Below, piece by piece: positions 26,401-32,739 of a DNA stretch of 64,000 nucleotides (within the stretch, counting starts at the first letter, position 1; each line of letters starts with the position of its first letter). The stretch is taken from NCBI RefSeq assembly GCF_021730395.1, contig NC_069362.1, positions 35,792,501-35,856,500 of the forward strand, in the 5' to 3' direction. Source of the DNA: Mercenaria mercenaria. Taxonomy: Eukaryota; Mollusca; Bivalvia; Venerida; Veneridae. The position numbers and the translations under genes are program-made. The notes beneath the pieces are model-generated. The model searched no databases, was not told the DNA's origin, and saw only the letters and a list, made by a program, of their open reading frames with translations.

Positions 26401-28196
26401 ATTCTACACTGTACTCACTGTCAAGTTGAAAAATAAACAAATTGCGAAGTTGACTAGTCGACCTTTCTGTCATTATTAAAGGGTTGTGAAAATGATGACT
26501 GTTTGAAATTCAACAGATAAATGGAAAATAAACTATTTTACAAATAGCCAAAAACGTCCTGTTTACTCACCAAATTTTCTACATATGAAGTCATTTAAAT
26601 CACACGTTTTCCGAATTTAAACACTAGGCCTAATAATTTTCATTAAAATAAATTTCCGTTTTTAAGGCTGTGAAAAACTGTTACAAAACGGCATAAAGCC
26701 ATCAATAAAACCAATAGCTTAAGATCTTCAGCGCTCTCGGTTTATATACTGGATTTGGACGGGAGCGCTGAAGTGCACTCCGTAGGAAAATCATACCAAT
26801 AATCGTGCCAGAAATCTGACACGCTCGCGTTTGTACTTTTTAAAAGAAATCGGCAGCAGTACTTTCAGATCAGTTAATATATAGTAAAATCTACCATTGT
26901 GCCAAATTTTACGCATTAAAACCCACAATTGATGGCAGAACTACCTGACAATTTCGAACTGGTCTGAAACGTTTACTCTACGCCGCCATTTTGTTCCTTT
27001 GAAATACGAGACTTACCTTTCACCGGCGCGAACCGCTAAGAGAGCACTTACATGTGCCGCTTCGTATTTGAAGTTGCACCAGCATCCCGGTGGCACAAAA
27101 ACTTTGGAAAATGGTTATTTTTTATTGAAATTGATTTGAATTATTACTTTCATAGATAAATCCTTAAGAAAACTTGTATGTATAAATCATTTCCTTTGTT
27201 TACAAGGTGCCCTACATGTATAATTTTTTTTGCGGCTCGCGCTGTTACGTCATGCGAGAATCTCGTTGTAGCTATTCAACAATGGCCGCCGAAATGATGC
27301 TGATCTAGCAGTGACTTGTAAAAATCGGCGATTTTATTGAAAGACTTGCTTGCAGGATTTGATAAATGGTGTTAACTGATGTAGAAGTGATTACTTTATC
27401 AAGATACCCATACATCTTCGTTCAAAATTTCAGTTGACTACGTTTGCGACGAAAAGTTGGACAACTTTTTATTTTGGTATGGTTTCATAGTAGGCCTGGT
27501 CCAAAACTCTAAAGCCGCAACTTTGAAAAAACAAAATATACAAAAGCGGCATTTAGAGTTTTGGAAGCCAGGACTATAAAACCAATACCAATTGTTCAAA
27601 ATATGTGAATATCAAATATAAAATAGTTATTATCACATTCAACCGGTTTACGAGACAAAAGACAATCACAAAGAATGGAGATCTATGCAGTTTCAGTTTC
27701 AATACATGTTGCGAATTTCTGCGATGAGTCATTTATAAATTTGTCATAAACACGATGATCATCACAAGTGAAAAATTCAGTGATACCTAAACGCTACTTT
27801 CATAACCAAACAGTTTCGTGCCAAGGATTTCTTGCATTTCATGAAAATTATCATTCGTTGCCAACCAAAAGATACATTAACTCAGGAGCTGTTCTATTGT
27901 ATAAAAAATCCCTTATTAAATAAATTTAAGCTACGAAGATGCAAAAGGTTGAAAGTGAAACTCACTGAAACTTTGAAAGCGCGTGGTTACGAATACAGTA
28001 ATCACCTTGAGCAGACAGAAAAACAACTGCGGAACCAAAATTGTTATTTTTTTCAAGTCTTCACTATAGATCTTCATGTTAAATTGCAATTATACAAACA
28101 TTTTACACACTTGTTCGTGCAGATAAAAGTAAAAAAAAACATATAATTTACTTTACCTCGTCTAAGCGATGACCTGCTCCCGGTCAGTACGGCCAT
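1..28196 (-). CDS. KMT5A-like SET-domain protein with tandem-exon acidic repeats and zinc-finger-like C-terminal part (gene span, 3' end beyond window)
   Basis: Gene model built from splice sites and phases on the minus strand: 28196-28157, 22355-22263, 20681-20528, 19735-19619, 19327-19264, possibly 18887-18875, repeat exons between 16292 and 3768, 7372-7262, and 1015 to the window edge. The first five exons join without a frame conflict to give 156 residues. These carry the motifs of a SET methyltransferase closest to KMT5A/SET8: GRGVI (45-49), LVYKGEI (61-67), YLCVDAS (94-100), LGRLVNH (106-112), LFAKRDI (131-137) and EELLYTYG (141-148). KMT5A enzymes monomethylate histone H4 Lys20 using S-adenosylmethionine; many animals carry extra KMT5A-like copies of unknown substrate. 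The acidic repeat exons and the Cys/His-rich last exon are unlike KMT5A itself, so function beyond the SET domain is unknown. The gene spans more than 28 kb, mostly transposon-filled introns. SET part very likely; joining to the repeats and last exon rests on phase, strand and order. Confidence 0.75.
1156..2929. repeat. 19-bp perfect inverted repeats flanking a tandem-repeat element
   Basis: TAACTTGGTTTACAAAATC (1156-1174) recurs perfectly as its reverse complement at 2911-2929, one copy on either side of the 1185-2840 element. This suggests the larger element landed inside a small inverted-repeat element, or that these are the outermost ends of a composite. Confidence 0.6.
1185..2840 (+). 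mobile_element. Helitron-like/pearl-type non-autonomous element with nine internal tandem repeats
   Basis: It starts with ACAAG and a perfect palindrome AGGGTCATGATGACCCT (1190-1206). It then holds nine copies of a roughly 135-160 bp unit marked by AGGCAATGCTACA (about 1370, 1528, 1688, 1843, 1983, 2118, 2276, 2412, 2567) and the phrase GACCCCTGGGGCGGGGTCAA. It ends with a GGACGGACGGACGACGAG run and a GAGCAC-TTC-GTGCTC hairpin followed by AGGTGAGG. A 3' hairpin about 10 nt before the end is the Helitron layout. Oyster pearl/HINE elements likewise carry internal satellites; assignment to that group is inference. No coding region. Confidence 0.7.
3557..5150 (-). repeat. Tandem exon array, block 2 (three exon copies)
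   Basis: Three more copies of the same unit with exons at 5078-4959, 4684-4565 and 3887-3768, each 120 nt and phase 1 to phase 1. The middle one has an acceptor changed from AG to AA and may be skipped. A roughly 400-bp insertion (about 3960-4360) with a GTR-type trinucleotide microsatellite separates the last two. The final copy is followed in the gene by the exon starting at 1015, whose phase fits. Confidence 0.8.
4087..4170. repeat. Trinucleotide microsatellite (AGT/AGC/AAT)
   Basis: Interrupted runs of AGT, AGC and AAT/GAT triplets. It produces Leu-rich reading frames on the minus strand that are not genes. It lies in the insertion separating two repeat-exon units. Confidence 0.85.
5230..5345. 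mobile_element. Partial copy of the 5841-6488 MITE end
   Basis: The stretch GTGGCAGGAGTGAATTTGCG through GTACCATGTTGAAATTCCAT closely follows the left end of the element at 5841 (GGTGGCAGCGGAGTGCAGAT and onward). It is a one-ended, diverged fragment. Confidence 0.55.
5841..6488. mobile_element. TTAA-flanked MITE, 648 bp
   Basis: The ends are inverted: GGTGGCAGCGGAG on the left and CTCCCCTGCCACC on the right. Both sides are flanked by TTAA (5837-5840 and 6489-6492). A TTAA target duplication is the mark of piggyBac-type insertion. The inside has no transposase; short minus-strand reading frames (for example 6278-6487) are not convincing genes. Confidence 0.65.
6960..7140. repeat. Dispersed repeat shared with 55690-55870
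   Basis: The stretch around AAGTGAGTGGATTTTATATG and TTTAGTGGTGTTCAGCCT recurs, diverged, at 55690-55870 (AAGTGGATTGTATGAAATAA ... TTTAGTGGTGTTCAACCTTC). Neither copy has clear ends or coding capacity. Confidence 0.5.
7262..7372 (-). CDS. Additional phase-1 exon of the SET gene between the two array blocks
   Basis: One hundred and eleven nt between an acceptor with a ten-T tract (TTTTTTTTTTAG) and a strong donor GTAAGTAT. The one open frame enters in phase 1 and leaves in phase 1, so it fits between repeat exons. It reads SGLSTDSSKISSLHDEELFT then VGGQMFKWKYPSKKNK: Ser/Asp-rich, then aromatic-basic. It is not a copy of the repeat exon. I do not recognise a domain. Exon structure is convincing; membership in this gene is inferred from strand, order and phase. 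Confidence 0.6.
7640..8036. repeat. Two-unit fragment of a CCTTGACCTTTGAC repeat element
   Basis: Two units of about 145 bp, each with AACCTTGACCTTTGAC or GACCTTGACCTTTGAC and an ATGAAATCCA-like phrase. It closes with ACAGACGGATGAAATGC and a GACAGACAGACAAATAGC run. This is the same repeat style as 21050-21850. Confidence 0.6.
8047..8130 (-). CDS. Orphan exon-like segment
   Basis: Between CTGTTTCAG and the strong donor GTAAGT there is one open frame, reading ARSNYIIVQGAAAHEVFIEV then NMFGE. It enters with one base (phase 2) and leaves in phase 0, so it does not fit the phase-1 exons of the SET gene around it. The peptide looks like a beta-strand-rich domain piece, but I cannot name it. It could be a captured exon fragment or chance. 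Confidence 0.3.
8339..8470 (-). CDS. Orphan terminal-exon-like segment with stop and poly(A) signal
   Basis: After TTTGGGGTTCAG an open frame reads VVIKDGVELDAFPVHSTDVG, then IGKYTVLQSTWKSFNTYVKI and Ser, then TAA, followed within 20 nt by AATAAA. This has the layout of a last exon on the minus strand. It lies upstream of the 8130-8047 segment in the same direction. The protein is not recognised. Transposon capture or an unannotated small gene are both possible. Confidence 0.3.
   Translation of the reverse strand, partial: SVVVIKDGVELDAFPVHSTDVGIGKYTVLQSTWKSFNTYVKIS
8863..11265. mobile_element. 2.4-kb foldback element with about 600-bp terminal inverted repeats
   Basis: The left arm (8863 to about 9466) starts with a G run then TCCCAGTTAGGTATCTGCGC. 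The right arm (about 10660-11265) is its diverged reverse complement and ends GCGCAGACACCTAACTGGGA then a 12-C run. The arms share CACATGTCAGATTACCCCAC-like and GAGTGTACCACTCTTCCAAT-like landmarks. The core (9480-10340) is a five-copy tandem repeat. No transposase. It sits in the intron that splits the exon array. Confidence 0.75.
9480..10345. repeat. Five-copy tandem repeat, about 158-bp unit, in the foldback core
   Basis: It begins with a CCGTCCGTCC run. Then come units marked by CTCAAAAAGTATTTGATATA, CTATTTTTCGTCTGGCTCC and TGAAATAGTAAAAAATGCAC at about 9630, 9785, 9945, 10105 and 10260. The style matches the internal satellites of the hairpin-ended elements here, so it may be one of those nested in the foldback. 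Confidence 0.75.
11303..12476 (+). mobile_element. Hairpin-ended (Helitron-like) element carrying a second tandem repeat
   Basis: The head is CAAGAGGGCCATCATGGCCC. A three-copy tandem repeat of about 178 bp follows (about 11567-12108; marker ACGGTCCATTTGGGTTAACC and ATTAGGTCAATGTCAAGGTC), then the usual CCCCGTGGTGGGGCCATTTT segment. The end is TTGTCACTCCGTGACA hairpin plus GGTGAGCTAA. The final CTAA about ten bases after the stem is what a Helitron end (CTRR) would show. Confidence 0.6.
12480..16760 (-). repeat. Tandem exon array, block 1 (ten exon copies, one exon-less unit, one stub)
   Basis: Head-to-tail units of about 350-395 bp (some shorter by deletion). Each unit carries an exon on the minus strand framed by CTTTCAG and GTAAGT: 16292-16173, 15607-15488, 15232-15113, 14834-14742, 14486-14394, 14134-14042, 13787-13695, 13437-13318, 13054-12935 and 12670-12551. 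All are 93 or 120 nt, open, and phase 1 to phase 1, so any number can be skipped or included without breaking the frame. The peptide is like NLQDDTVEQSRTPPDQINES then SMQHSSNLNN, acidic and polar with no known domain. Copies 13054-12935 and 15232-15113 have lost the GT of the donor. The unit at about 15880-15925 lacks the exon body, and 16731-16745 is a stub. The rest of each unit is non-coding. Confidence 0.82.
16440..16613 (-). mobile_element. 5'-truncated LINE 3' end with 9-bp target duplication
   Basis: A 174-bp insertion in a repeat-exon unit is flanked by AATTTACCA on both sides (16431-16439 and 16614-16622). Read on the minus strand it ends GCCAATAAATCTGAAACTGA, a typical LINE 3' tail with polyadenylation-like AATAAA. 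The target duplication shows retrotransposition after the array had formed. Confidence 0.7.
16769..17157. other. Intronic stretch with nothing recognised
   Basis: AT-rich sequence between the end of the exon array and the next repeat element. No exon-like open segment with splice sites, and no repeat ends recognised. Confidence 0.5.
17164..17512 (+). mobile_element. Partial hairpin-headed element
   Basis: The head ACAAGATGGCCATGATGGCC is followed by diverged unit sequence (CCTAGGCCTTGTAGTTTAAG, GACCCCAGGGGCACAAAGG, TATCAATGCTCTATGCC). Its tail is cut off where the next element starts at 17513. Confidence 0.6.
17513..18296 (+). mobile_element. Hairpin-ended tandem-repeat element, AAGAGCTGTCCC type
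   Basis: It starts ACAAGAGCTGTCCCTGGACT and holds about four diverged units of roughly 170 bp marked by AAAAGCTTTGATAG, GAGATATTTG and CTAAGTCCAAAAGGGG. It ends GGCGACGCCGACACC and a short TTCTTCGAA stem followed by TAGTCAAGCTAA. A related partial head is at 22577-22720. Confidence 0.6.
18297..18870. other. Intronic stretch with no feature
   Basis: The plus-strand open frame at 18519-18740 has no domain and no splice support. No repeat ends recognised. Confidence 0.5.
18875..18887 (-). CDS. Candidate 13-nt micro-exon of the SET gene
   Basis: Thirteen nt (Lys-Thr-Arg-Lys plus one base) between TTTTGAATAG and donor GTAAAA. Exon 5 ends in phase 0 while the repeat exons start in phase 1, so a linker of 3n+1 nt is required. 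This is the only candidate I found between 19.2 and 16.8 kb, and the in-frame codon before it is a stop within the acceptor. The basic residues suit the end of a KMT5A-like SET domain. It could be chance. Confidence 0.35.
19264..19327 (-). CDS. SET gene exon 5 (end of SET domain)
   Basis: Sixty-four nt with acceptor TTTGTAG and donor GTAAAT. It encodes DINIVEELLYTYG then LKDLPWQQ and ends in phase 0. The family motif is RDI..GEELLYDYG; here GE is replaced by Val-Glu and the Asp/Asn between the tyrosines by Thr146. The closing LPW fits the DWPWR ending of KMT5A-like proteins; like KMT5A it lacks a cysteine post-SET zinc site. Confidence 0.88.
19619..19735 (-). CDS. SET gene exon 4 (SET core, NH motif)
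   Basis: One hundred and seventeen nt with acceptor GTTTTAG and donor GTAATT, entering and leaving in phase 2. With the preceding base pair it encodes CVDASVEDNNLGRLVNH, then GEKKERNCAMKEFHGHLCLF. The RLVNH...NC block is the SET motif that contacts the methyl donor and forms the pseudoknot. In KMT5A the same place reads RLINHS; here the residue after NH is Gly113. HLCLFA matches the following core strand. Confidence 0.9.
20528..20681 (-). CDS. SET gene exon 3 (SET domain, N-terminal half)
   Basis: One hundred and fifty-four nt with acceptor TTTTTTCAG and donor GTAAAA. It encodes RGVITEVRRKRGEFLLVYKG, then a lysine-rich loop, then STGFRFFF and KYL, closed by the Cys codon shared with exon 4. 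GRGVI and LVYKGEI are the classic first SET motifs that form part of the S-adenosylmethionine pocket. The STGFRFFF stretch matches the KMT5A STGCYMYYF region. An in-frame reading upstream of the acceptor is open but lies outside the SET homology, so I place the exon start at 20681. Confidence 0.88.
20981..21870 (+). mobile_element. Element with five 145-bp repeats, each carrying a nuclear-receptor-like DR1 motif
   Basis: The head AACAAGAGGGCCATGAAGGCC is followed by five units of 143-146 bp (about 21091, 21234, 21380, 21522, 21666). Each has GACCTTTGACCTGGTGACCC, AGTAGGGGTGGTGAAGGCAA and GAAAGTCCTGGGTGCAGTGG. TGACCTTTGACCT, the reverse of the canonical DR1 site AGGTCAAAGGTCA, is perfect at 21108-21120, 21398-21410 and 21543-21555 and imperfect at 21253 and 21685. 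It ends with GAACGGACGGCC. Minus-strand open frames through the units (for example 21085-21799) arise because the unit lacks stops; they are not genes. Confidence 0.75.
22263..22355 (-). CDS. SET gene exon 2 (pre-SET lead)
   Basis: Ninety-three nt between an acceptor TTTCAG (above 22355) and donor GTATTG (below 22263). It starts with two bases completing a codon and ends with one (phase 1 to phase 1). It encodes GVAINPVSQAEKYIEELDD and then PPGFRVHKFKKK. The AEKYI segment followed by a hydrophobic-basic strand is how KMT5A-like SET domains begin. Joined to exon 3 it makes KKK-GRGVI. Confidence 0.85.
22720..22925. repeat. GTGTCCG-rich inverted-repeat cluster
   Basis: A GC-richer 200-bp patch in which GTGTCC/GGACAC and CACTGTGAT/ATCACAGTG-like words recur in both orientations (CACCGCGATT, GGACACCCATCACTGTGTCC, GGTGTTCATCGGACACGC, AGTGATTCAGGGTGTCC). 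It is probably a small degenerate foldback; exact ends not found. Confidence 0.4.
23093..24702. mobile_element. hAT-like non-autonomous element, itself carrying a foldback
   Basis: The ends are CAGGGCTTAAGCTAG on the left and CTAGCTCAAGCCCTG on the right, matching inverted repeats with the CAGGG start typical of hAT. Subterminal hairpins are present: GGGAGAAGTCACTTCTCCC near the left and GAGCGACT...AGTCGCTC near the right. I could not match an 8-bp target duplication (only GACC is shared). No transposase. Confidence 0.55.
23643..24384. mobile_element. 742-bp near-palindromic foldback element
   Basis: The left arm starts CACAGGCAAGGGTCCAGTGT and the right arm ends ACACTGGGCCCGTGCCTGTG. The arms, over 300 bp each, pair across landmarks such as GCATAGTTCACC/GGTGAACTATGC and AGCGTTACGCTCGCAT. 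A transcript would fold into a long hairpin. The loop centre is near 24010. Confidence 0.8.
24731..25773 (-). mobile_element. hAT element with exact 8-bp target duplication and BED-finger fragment
   Basis: Ends CAGGGTTGGCGACTACCCG and CGGGTTTTTGCCAACCCTG are inverted, and CATGATTC is duplicated exactly at 24723-24730 and 25774-25781. Inside, the minus strand at 25536-25309 encodes CKDCGTVISAKIDRLKAQTL then KRC, matching the N-terminal BED-type zinc finger of hAT transposases (C-x2-C ... H/C-x-C), with the usual His replaced by Gln. The catalytic RNase-H-like region is absent, so the 1043-bp element is a non-autonomous derivative. Confidence 0.85.
26000..26970. other. Intron stretch with nothing recognised
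   Basis: AT-rich intron 1 of the SET gene. Short open frames (for example 26184-26429 plus) have no domain, start context or splice support. Confidence 0.5.
26970..27310. promoter_or_regulatory. CpG-richer patch with YY1-like and CRE-like motifs in intron 1
   Basis: Contains GCCGCCATTTTG (about 26990), CGGCGCGAACCGC, TTACGTCATGCG (about 27244) and AACAATGGCCGCC (about 27281). These are promoter-type motifs, but no coding exon follows in either direction: the ATG in the last motif reads only eight codons. It could be an alternative promoter, an enhancer, or a mobile promoter-like repeat. Confidence 0.3.
27476..27589. repeat. 114-nt hairpin with about 43-bp arms
   Basis: GGTATGGTTTCATAGTAGGC ... 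CAAAACTCTAAAGCCGC pairs with GCGGCATTTAGAGTTTTGGA ... ATAAAACCAATACC, with a loop of about 27 nt and several bulges. It is a small MITE or a microRNA-type precursor shape; no conserved mature sequence recognised. Confidence 0.65.
28157..28196 (-). CDS. SET gene exon 1 (start codon)
   Basis: Forty nt from ATG at 28196 to the donor GTAAAG directly below 28157, encoding MAVLTGSRSSLRR plus one base. It ends in phase 1 and joins the phase-1 exon at 22355 to give Arg-Gly-Val-Ala. The ATG lies in a CAAAATGGCCG context that also matches a YY1 site, a common arrangement at animal housekeeping starts. The basic N-terminus resembles short leaders of KMT5A-like proteins. No other first exon was seen upstream. 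Confidence 0.65.
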
Positions 28197-28275
28197 TTTG
28201 GTTTGTTGCACAATGGCGCTTAGGCGCATGCGCAATGTGGAGGTCTCTCGCGCGCATTAAATGACGTCATGGAAA
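28196..28275 (-). promoter_or_regulatory. Likely promoter of the SET gene: CRE, NRF-1-like and YY1-like motifs
   Basis: Within 75 bp upstream of the start codon lie a perfect palindromic CRE, TGACGTCA (28262-28269), a GCGCATGCGC core (28224-28233) one base off the NRF-1 consensus, and AAAATGGC motifs at 28191-28200 and ATGGCGC at 28213. The stretch 28200-28260 is rich in CG dinucleotides, unlike its AT-rich surroundings. There is no clear TATA box. This is typical of TATA-less, dispersed-start promoters. The motifs are seen; their use is inferred. Confidence 0.5.
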
Positions 28276-28530
28276 GCATTCTCATAAATATGCAAATGAG
28301 GAGTTGAAGCGCGGGAGTGTGCAGTTCCACACAACACACAGACACACATCGCACCGACTAGGCGAGGTACACTATTTTTTGCGGAGAGTGTGTGGTTTAA
28401 TTTCTGCAAGCATATTATGAGGTATACATAGGTGTAGGCAAAATGTACCTCGCTATTTTTTTTTACCTCGTTGCGTGACTGTGTAAACATATTTAGTACC
28501 TCTGTCTGTAGCATGCACCAACCCACACGC

Positions 28531-28563
28531 ACACACACACACACACGCACACGCGCGCGCGTG

Positions 28564-28594
<31 letters not shown>

Positions 28595-28596
28595 TT
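28531..28596. repeat. (CA)n / CGCG microsatellite
   Basis: Runs of CA with an embedded CGCGCGCGTG core. Cys/Val-rich open frames across it are artefacts. Confidence 0.95.
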
Positions 28597-28756
28597 TTTC
28601 AGAAGAATTGTGTTTGTTTCAAATCTTGTATATCGTATATAGTATAAGAGATTTTTATAGATGTGCTAATGGAATATTTTTGATATTGTTTAAATGGGAT
28701 TAGATTTATGATTAATTATTAAATATGGTATTTTTCAGACGGTAAATAGGGAAGAA

Positions 28757-28758
<2 letters not shown>

Positions 28759-28798
<40 letters not shown>

Positions 28799-28801
28799 GT
28801 G
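28759..28801. repeat. (GT)n microsatellite
   Basis: About 15 GT units followed by GGTGTGTGGTGGGGTGGGGG. It is complementary to the (CA)n tract 170 bp to the left. Confidence 0.95.
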
Positions 28802-28832
28802 GGGTGGGGGAGTGATGCATGGACTGACGGGA

Positions 28833-30079
28833 CAGGGGTGTGGGTATCCTTACATTTTTCACTTGTCCACGGACACTTAAAATCCACTTGTCCATAGTCA
28901 AATTTCACTTGCTCTGATTTGTAATATTAAACCTTCATGAAAGCGCAAATAGACTGGAGATCGAGTTCTTTATTTAGGACACTGAAAAGAAAAGCATATC
29001 ACAGTAACTGTGGTAAAATATAAGCTGTTGAAATATTTGCCTTTTAACGTTTATAAAAGTCTGAAATCGCGTTGGCAGTGTTCGGAATCTTTTGAGGTCA
29101 TGCCCGAAACACTGCCCACGCAATGGTGCAAAGCCAGATGAATTCAGAGAAAGATTTTTAAAACGTTCCGACTTGTTTTAGTCATACTTGCGATCTCTGT
29201 GTGCTTTTGATTTTAATTTGGCTGACTACTGGGTCAAATATTTCCTTTAACAGTGACTTATTGTCTCAGCAGTTGGAATTCTACTTACAAACTTGTCATA
29301 ATACTTTTTATAAGTTGTTTACGTTTCTGATGTCTTTAAATGTCCTTTTAGTTCTCTGTGTGTAACCCTTGTTTTCCTTTTTTAGTTTTAGTTACAGAAT
29401 GCTATATGCTGATGATGCAAATATTTTTCTTCAGCTACTTTAAGTAGTTCTTATGTTCCCTTTAGCATGTATATGGTTTCTTCTTTTATGTACTTTTTTA
29501 AATGCATGTTGTAAAATGTGACAATTCTTATTTTTGTGTAGTGTCAGCTAATTTTTTTATGTTGCTTTAAATGTGCTAAATCTGTATGTGGTAAATTATT
29601 TTTTCGTTTTATTTGCTAGCGCATATGTGCTATTTTGTTTTAATGCGCTGTAACATGTATGTGATAATTTGTGACTTGTTTCTTATCTACTTAGAGCTAG
29701 ATGCTTTATTTGCTTTAATGTGCTTTAACATATTTGCATTTTATTACAGCTGTTTTATTTATGTTGAGCTTATTTACATGTGTTTGTCGGACGGAAAAAT
29801 AGCTTTAAGCTAGTGTTATATGTTTATACTTTTCCGACGTTAAAGAAATCTTCTTATATCTAAATTTTCTCTGATATTTGATCATAGTCACAGAGTTACA
29901 GTGTGCGCGAGAACCCATTATCTTTATCACCTCCATACACTTGAAGCAACACACAATCTAAATGATATTTTATGTTTTCTCATTTTATACCTGAAAAGGT
30001 ATGCTTGTCCGCGGACACACAAAATGAAAAATGCACTTGTCCGCCGGCAAAAAAATCACGAAAAAATCCCACATCCCTG
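28833..30079. mobile_element. hAT-like element with CAGGGRTGTGGG ends
   Basis: The left end CAGGGGTGTGGGTATCC and right end ATCCCACATCCCTG are inverted. Just inside, ACTTGTCCACGGACACTTAA and TTGTCCGCGGACACACAAAA form matching subterminal repeats. Flanking 8-mers do not match, so the insertion is old or the ends imprecise. No transposase; the right half holds a LINE 3' tail. Confidence 0.55.
29380..29860 (+). mobile_element. LINE-derived tail (shared with 56154-56260) and small RT-like remnant
   Basis: TTTGTCGGACGGAAAAATAG to TCCGACGTTAAAGAAATCTT (about 29780-29860) matches the reverse complement of 56163-56250, including AGCTTTAAGCTA. At about 29397-29440 one frame reads RMLYADDANIFLQLL then stop; YADD is the catalytic motif of reverse transcriptase, but the piece is too short to be sure. 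Confidence 0.4.
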
Positions 30080-31100
30080 CAGGGATGGGTAGATCAAAGA
30101 ACTTCGAGCATCAGCAGTCCATAAAAAAGCACAGACGAACAGCAGTTTTCGTTTGGTTAGGTGTTTATCCATTCTAAGTTCGTATTTATCCAGCACTGTT
30201 TCCTATACCAGTTAGGAATTATCCGCAAATTTAAATCCATCTAATAATCAATACAATTTTTAAGCTATAAAAATCGATTTCAAACTTTGATACGGTTAAA
30301 CATTGTCAAAGAGATATTTATGGAACTAATGCATTTAATAAGTGAGGTCTTACTGCAATTTCTGGTACTTTAAAACAATTAGAAATATAAAACATGTTCA
30401 TTTTGAAGACTTTTTTGAGTACATTTTAATGAATTCCAGCCACATAATGTGAAATTTCGATTGAAATATTTAGTACACAAAACATGTTATCAATACAGGA
30501 TATTATGACTATCAAAAGTTTACGCTAATATTGCATACTCACATAAAACACGAAAAAAGACAAGGAAATTAACTACATACATTGTCTTTCTGTCAGCCAT
30601 GTTGGTACTGAGTTAGGGTCGCTGAACAGAGTTAGGATTATCCGGGTACATGGCCAGAAAATACTACAAGAGAAAAGAATTAAAATTTGCATGCCTTAAC
30701 CATTTCACTGGTTAACTATCAGGGTCATTTTAGTAAATTGAATATAGAAAACGAAAACACCGAAAATATTTGCAAAGATTAATGAGTGCCAAGTCAATAC
30801 TTAGTACAATAAACATTCAGATATTTCACAGGTATGTTGAGTAAACATTCCTTATTATTATTGATTATAGATTTGTCTACCTTCTTACAACCACTACCTG
30901 TTATAATATTTAGAATGGACCATTGGTTGAGTCAGTGGGGGCCTGTGTGACTGTCATATAGGTGTCTTGGGTTCAGTACTCTGACAATGGTGTAATTTTA
31001 TCATGCATATCATTATTCCAAGGTATTTTTGTAATTAAATGTCATTAGATCTAGTATTGTCAGTACAAATAATATTCTTGTCAATGCAAACTACCGTTCA
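30080..31100. other. Intergenic stretch, nothing recognised
   Basis: AT-rich, between the SET gene promoter side and the scramblase gene. No exon-like segment is clear. A 5' untranslated exon of the scramblase could lie here or in 31.6-33.7 kb, but I cannot identify it. Confidence 0.4.
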
Positions 31101-31103
31101 ATA

Positions 31104-31636
31104 GGAGAGATCGTGTGTGTATAATACAAATCCGTTGTATATTCTATTTTTAGGACTGATAAGACAAAGATCGGGTGGGCAGACGCTTAGCGTCCATGTT
31201 TTCCTGTTAACAGTGGTGTTTTTCTTACGGCTTAAACTTCCTTAAAACATAAATTATATCAATAATGTTTTGATCAATGGAAAGGATATAAAACAAGCAA
31301 TTTATTGATAATTTTTAAATATTATTTTGATATAAAATGGAATAATTATGAATGCTTAACTTACAGTGTTTTTTAAAAAGTTTGGAGCATCGCTACGCTG
31401 CTGTTAAAATCATATGTCATTTAAAACGGTTATTCTTTTTCAAAAGATATTTGAATAAGAAAATATGAAAATTGCAAGCATTTCAAAACTTTTTGAATTT
31501 TAAAAATCCATATATGAACGAAAAAGTTATTAAAAATTGAAAATTCCCATCCCATACACAAACGATGTGAAAACATTTTGTTTTGCCCACCACCAGATAA
31601 ATAGGTGTTGATGCGTGACGTCAGGGCGATCTCTCC
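31104..31636. mobile_element. TA-flanked MITE-like element, 533 bp
   Basis: GGAGAGATCG (31104) and CGATCTCTCC (ending 31636) are inverted and each is flanked by TA. Tc1/mariner elements duplicate TA. The short ends and lack of other support keep this tentative. Confidence 0.45.
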
Positions 31637-32739
31637 TATATGCTTCATTAACAGTAAGTTTCTTCAGCTGTCTGTCGGAGTCCATAGTATCATTTTTCAC
31701 CAACCTAGCACTTAATAATTTATACAATTAAATATTTTATTTGCACATAAATACAACACATAGGTACACTTTTTATAAGGATATGAATATTCTTGTTATT
31801 TATGTGGGTCAATACATAAACTGTACATACCTAATGTTGTCTTTTTATGTAATGCTGACTTGATATATAAAAATAATGTATCTGTTACCAGCACTGATTG
31901 TGTATTCTATAAAATATTTTACTTTCCTGAAAAAAAACCCAACAGAATATTACTACAAGCAAGATAACATTATTTCCGTATTATTTTACTTTATCAAAAT
32001 ATCTCAGTAGAATATAATATGGACCCACATAATGTAAAGATAAAAACTTGTGGAATAAAGTATCTAAACAAAATGTGCCCACAACTACAAAATATCAGTC
32101 CAAAACTTAAGCTTATGTATTTATCATGGCTATTAAGACTGTACCTTCAGTAAACATAACCTAAATAATGGACTGTTCCATTACTAAAAGTGCAAAAAAC
32201 ATTACTGACCTCAAAACCCAATTACATGTATAATGTTTGTATGGAAGGCCATTAGCAACAGAATTTACTGGATCAGCCTGGTACAATAAACTAGGGATAA
32301 GTGTATAGCAAATCAATCAGTTAAAATAATTTCCACTAGGGTGCATTAAAGGTGTTCTTTTTGTTGATGATATTTAAAAATCTATTAGTTTGACTGATAT
32401 GTAATTAAGAAATAAAGGATTACATAGTACTGTAGGTTGACAAAAAAATCTCTTCTCTTGATTTTTTTAACATGGGGGTTGAAAGCGGGATGGGGTGAGG
32501 GAGGGGCAAATAAGAAAACGCTTTGCTAAATGTAGTATATATTATTTGTTAACATATTGAAATACTTTCTTGATACTATTTTGATGTTTCCATAAAAACA
32601 CACCCATTAGTCCTTTACACAAGCAATGTCTCTGTGACTCAGTAAAAATAGCTGAAAGCAGAAAGATATCCATACAGAAAAATAGAGTTGGTCAGGTTCA
32701 TTGTGATTAGAAACGTGTAATATTCGGGTCAATAATGTT

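Noticed and set aside
27832-28146. 104-residue plus-strand frame
   Set aside because: Basic, no domain, no splice or promoter logic, and it runs against the first exon of the SET gene.
28257-28592. Cys/Val-rich minus-strand frame
   Set aside because: Product of the (CA)n tract.
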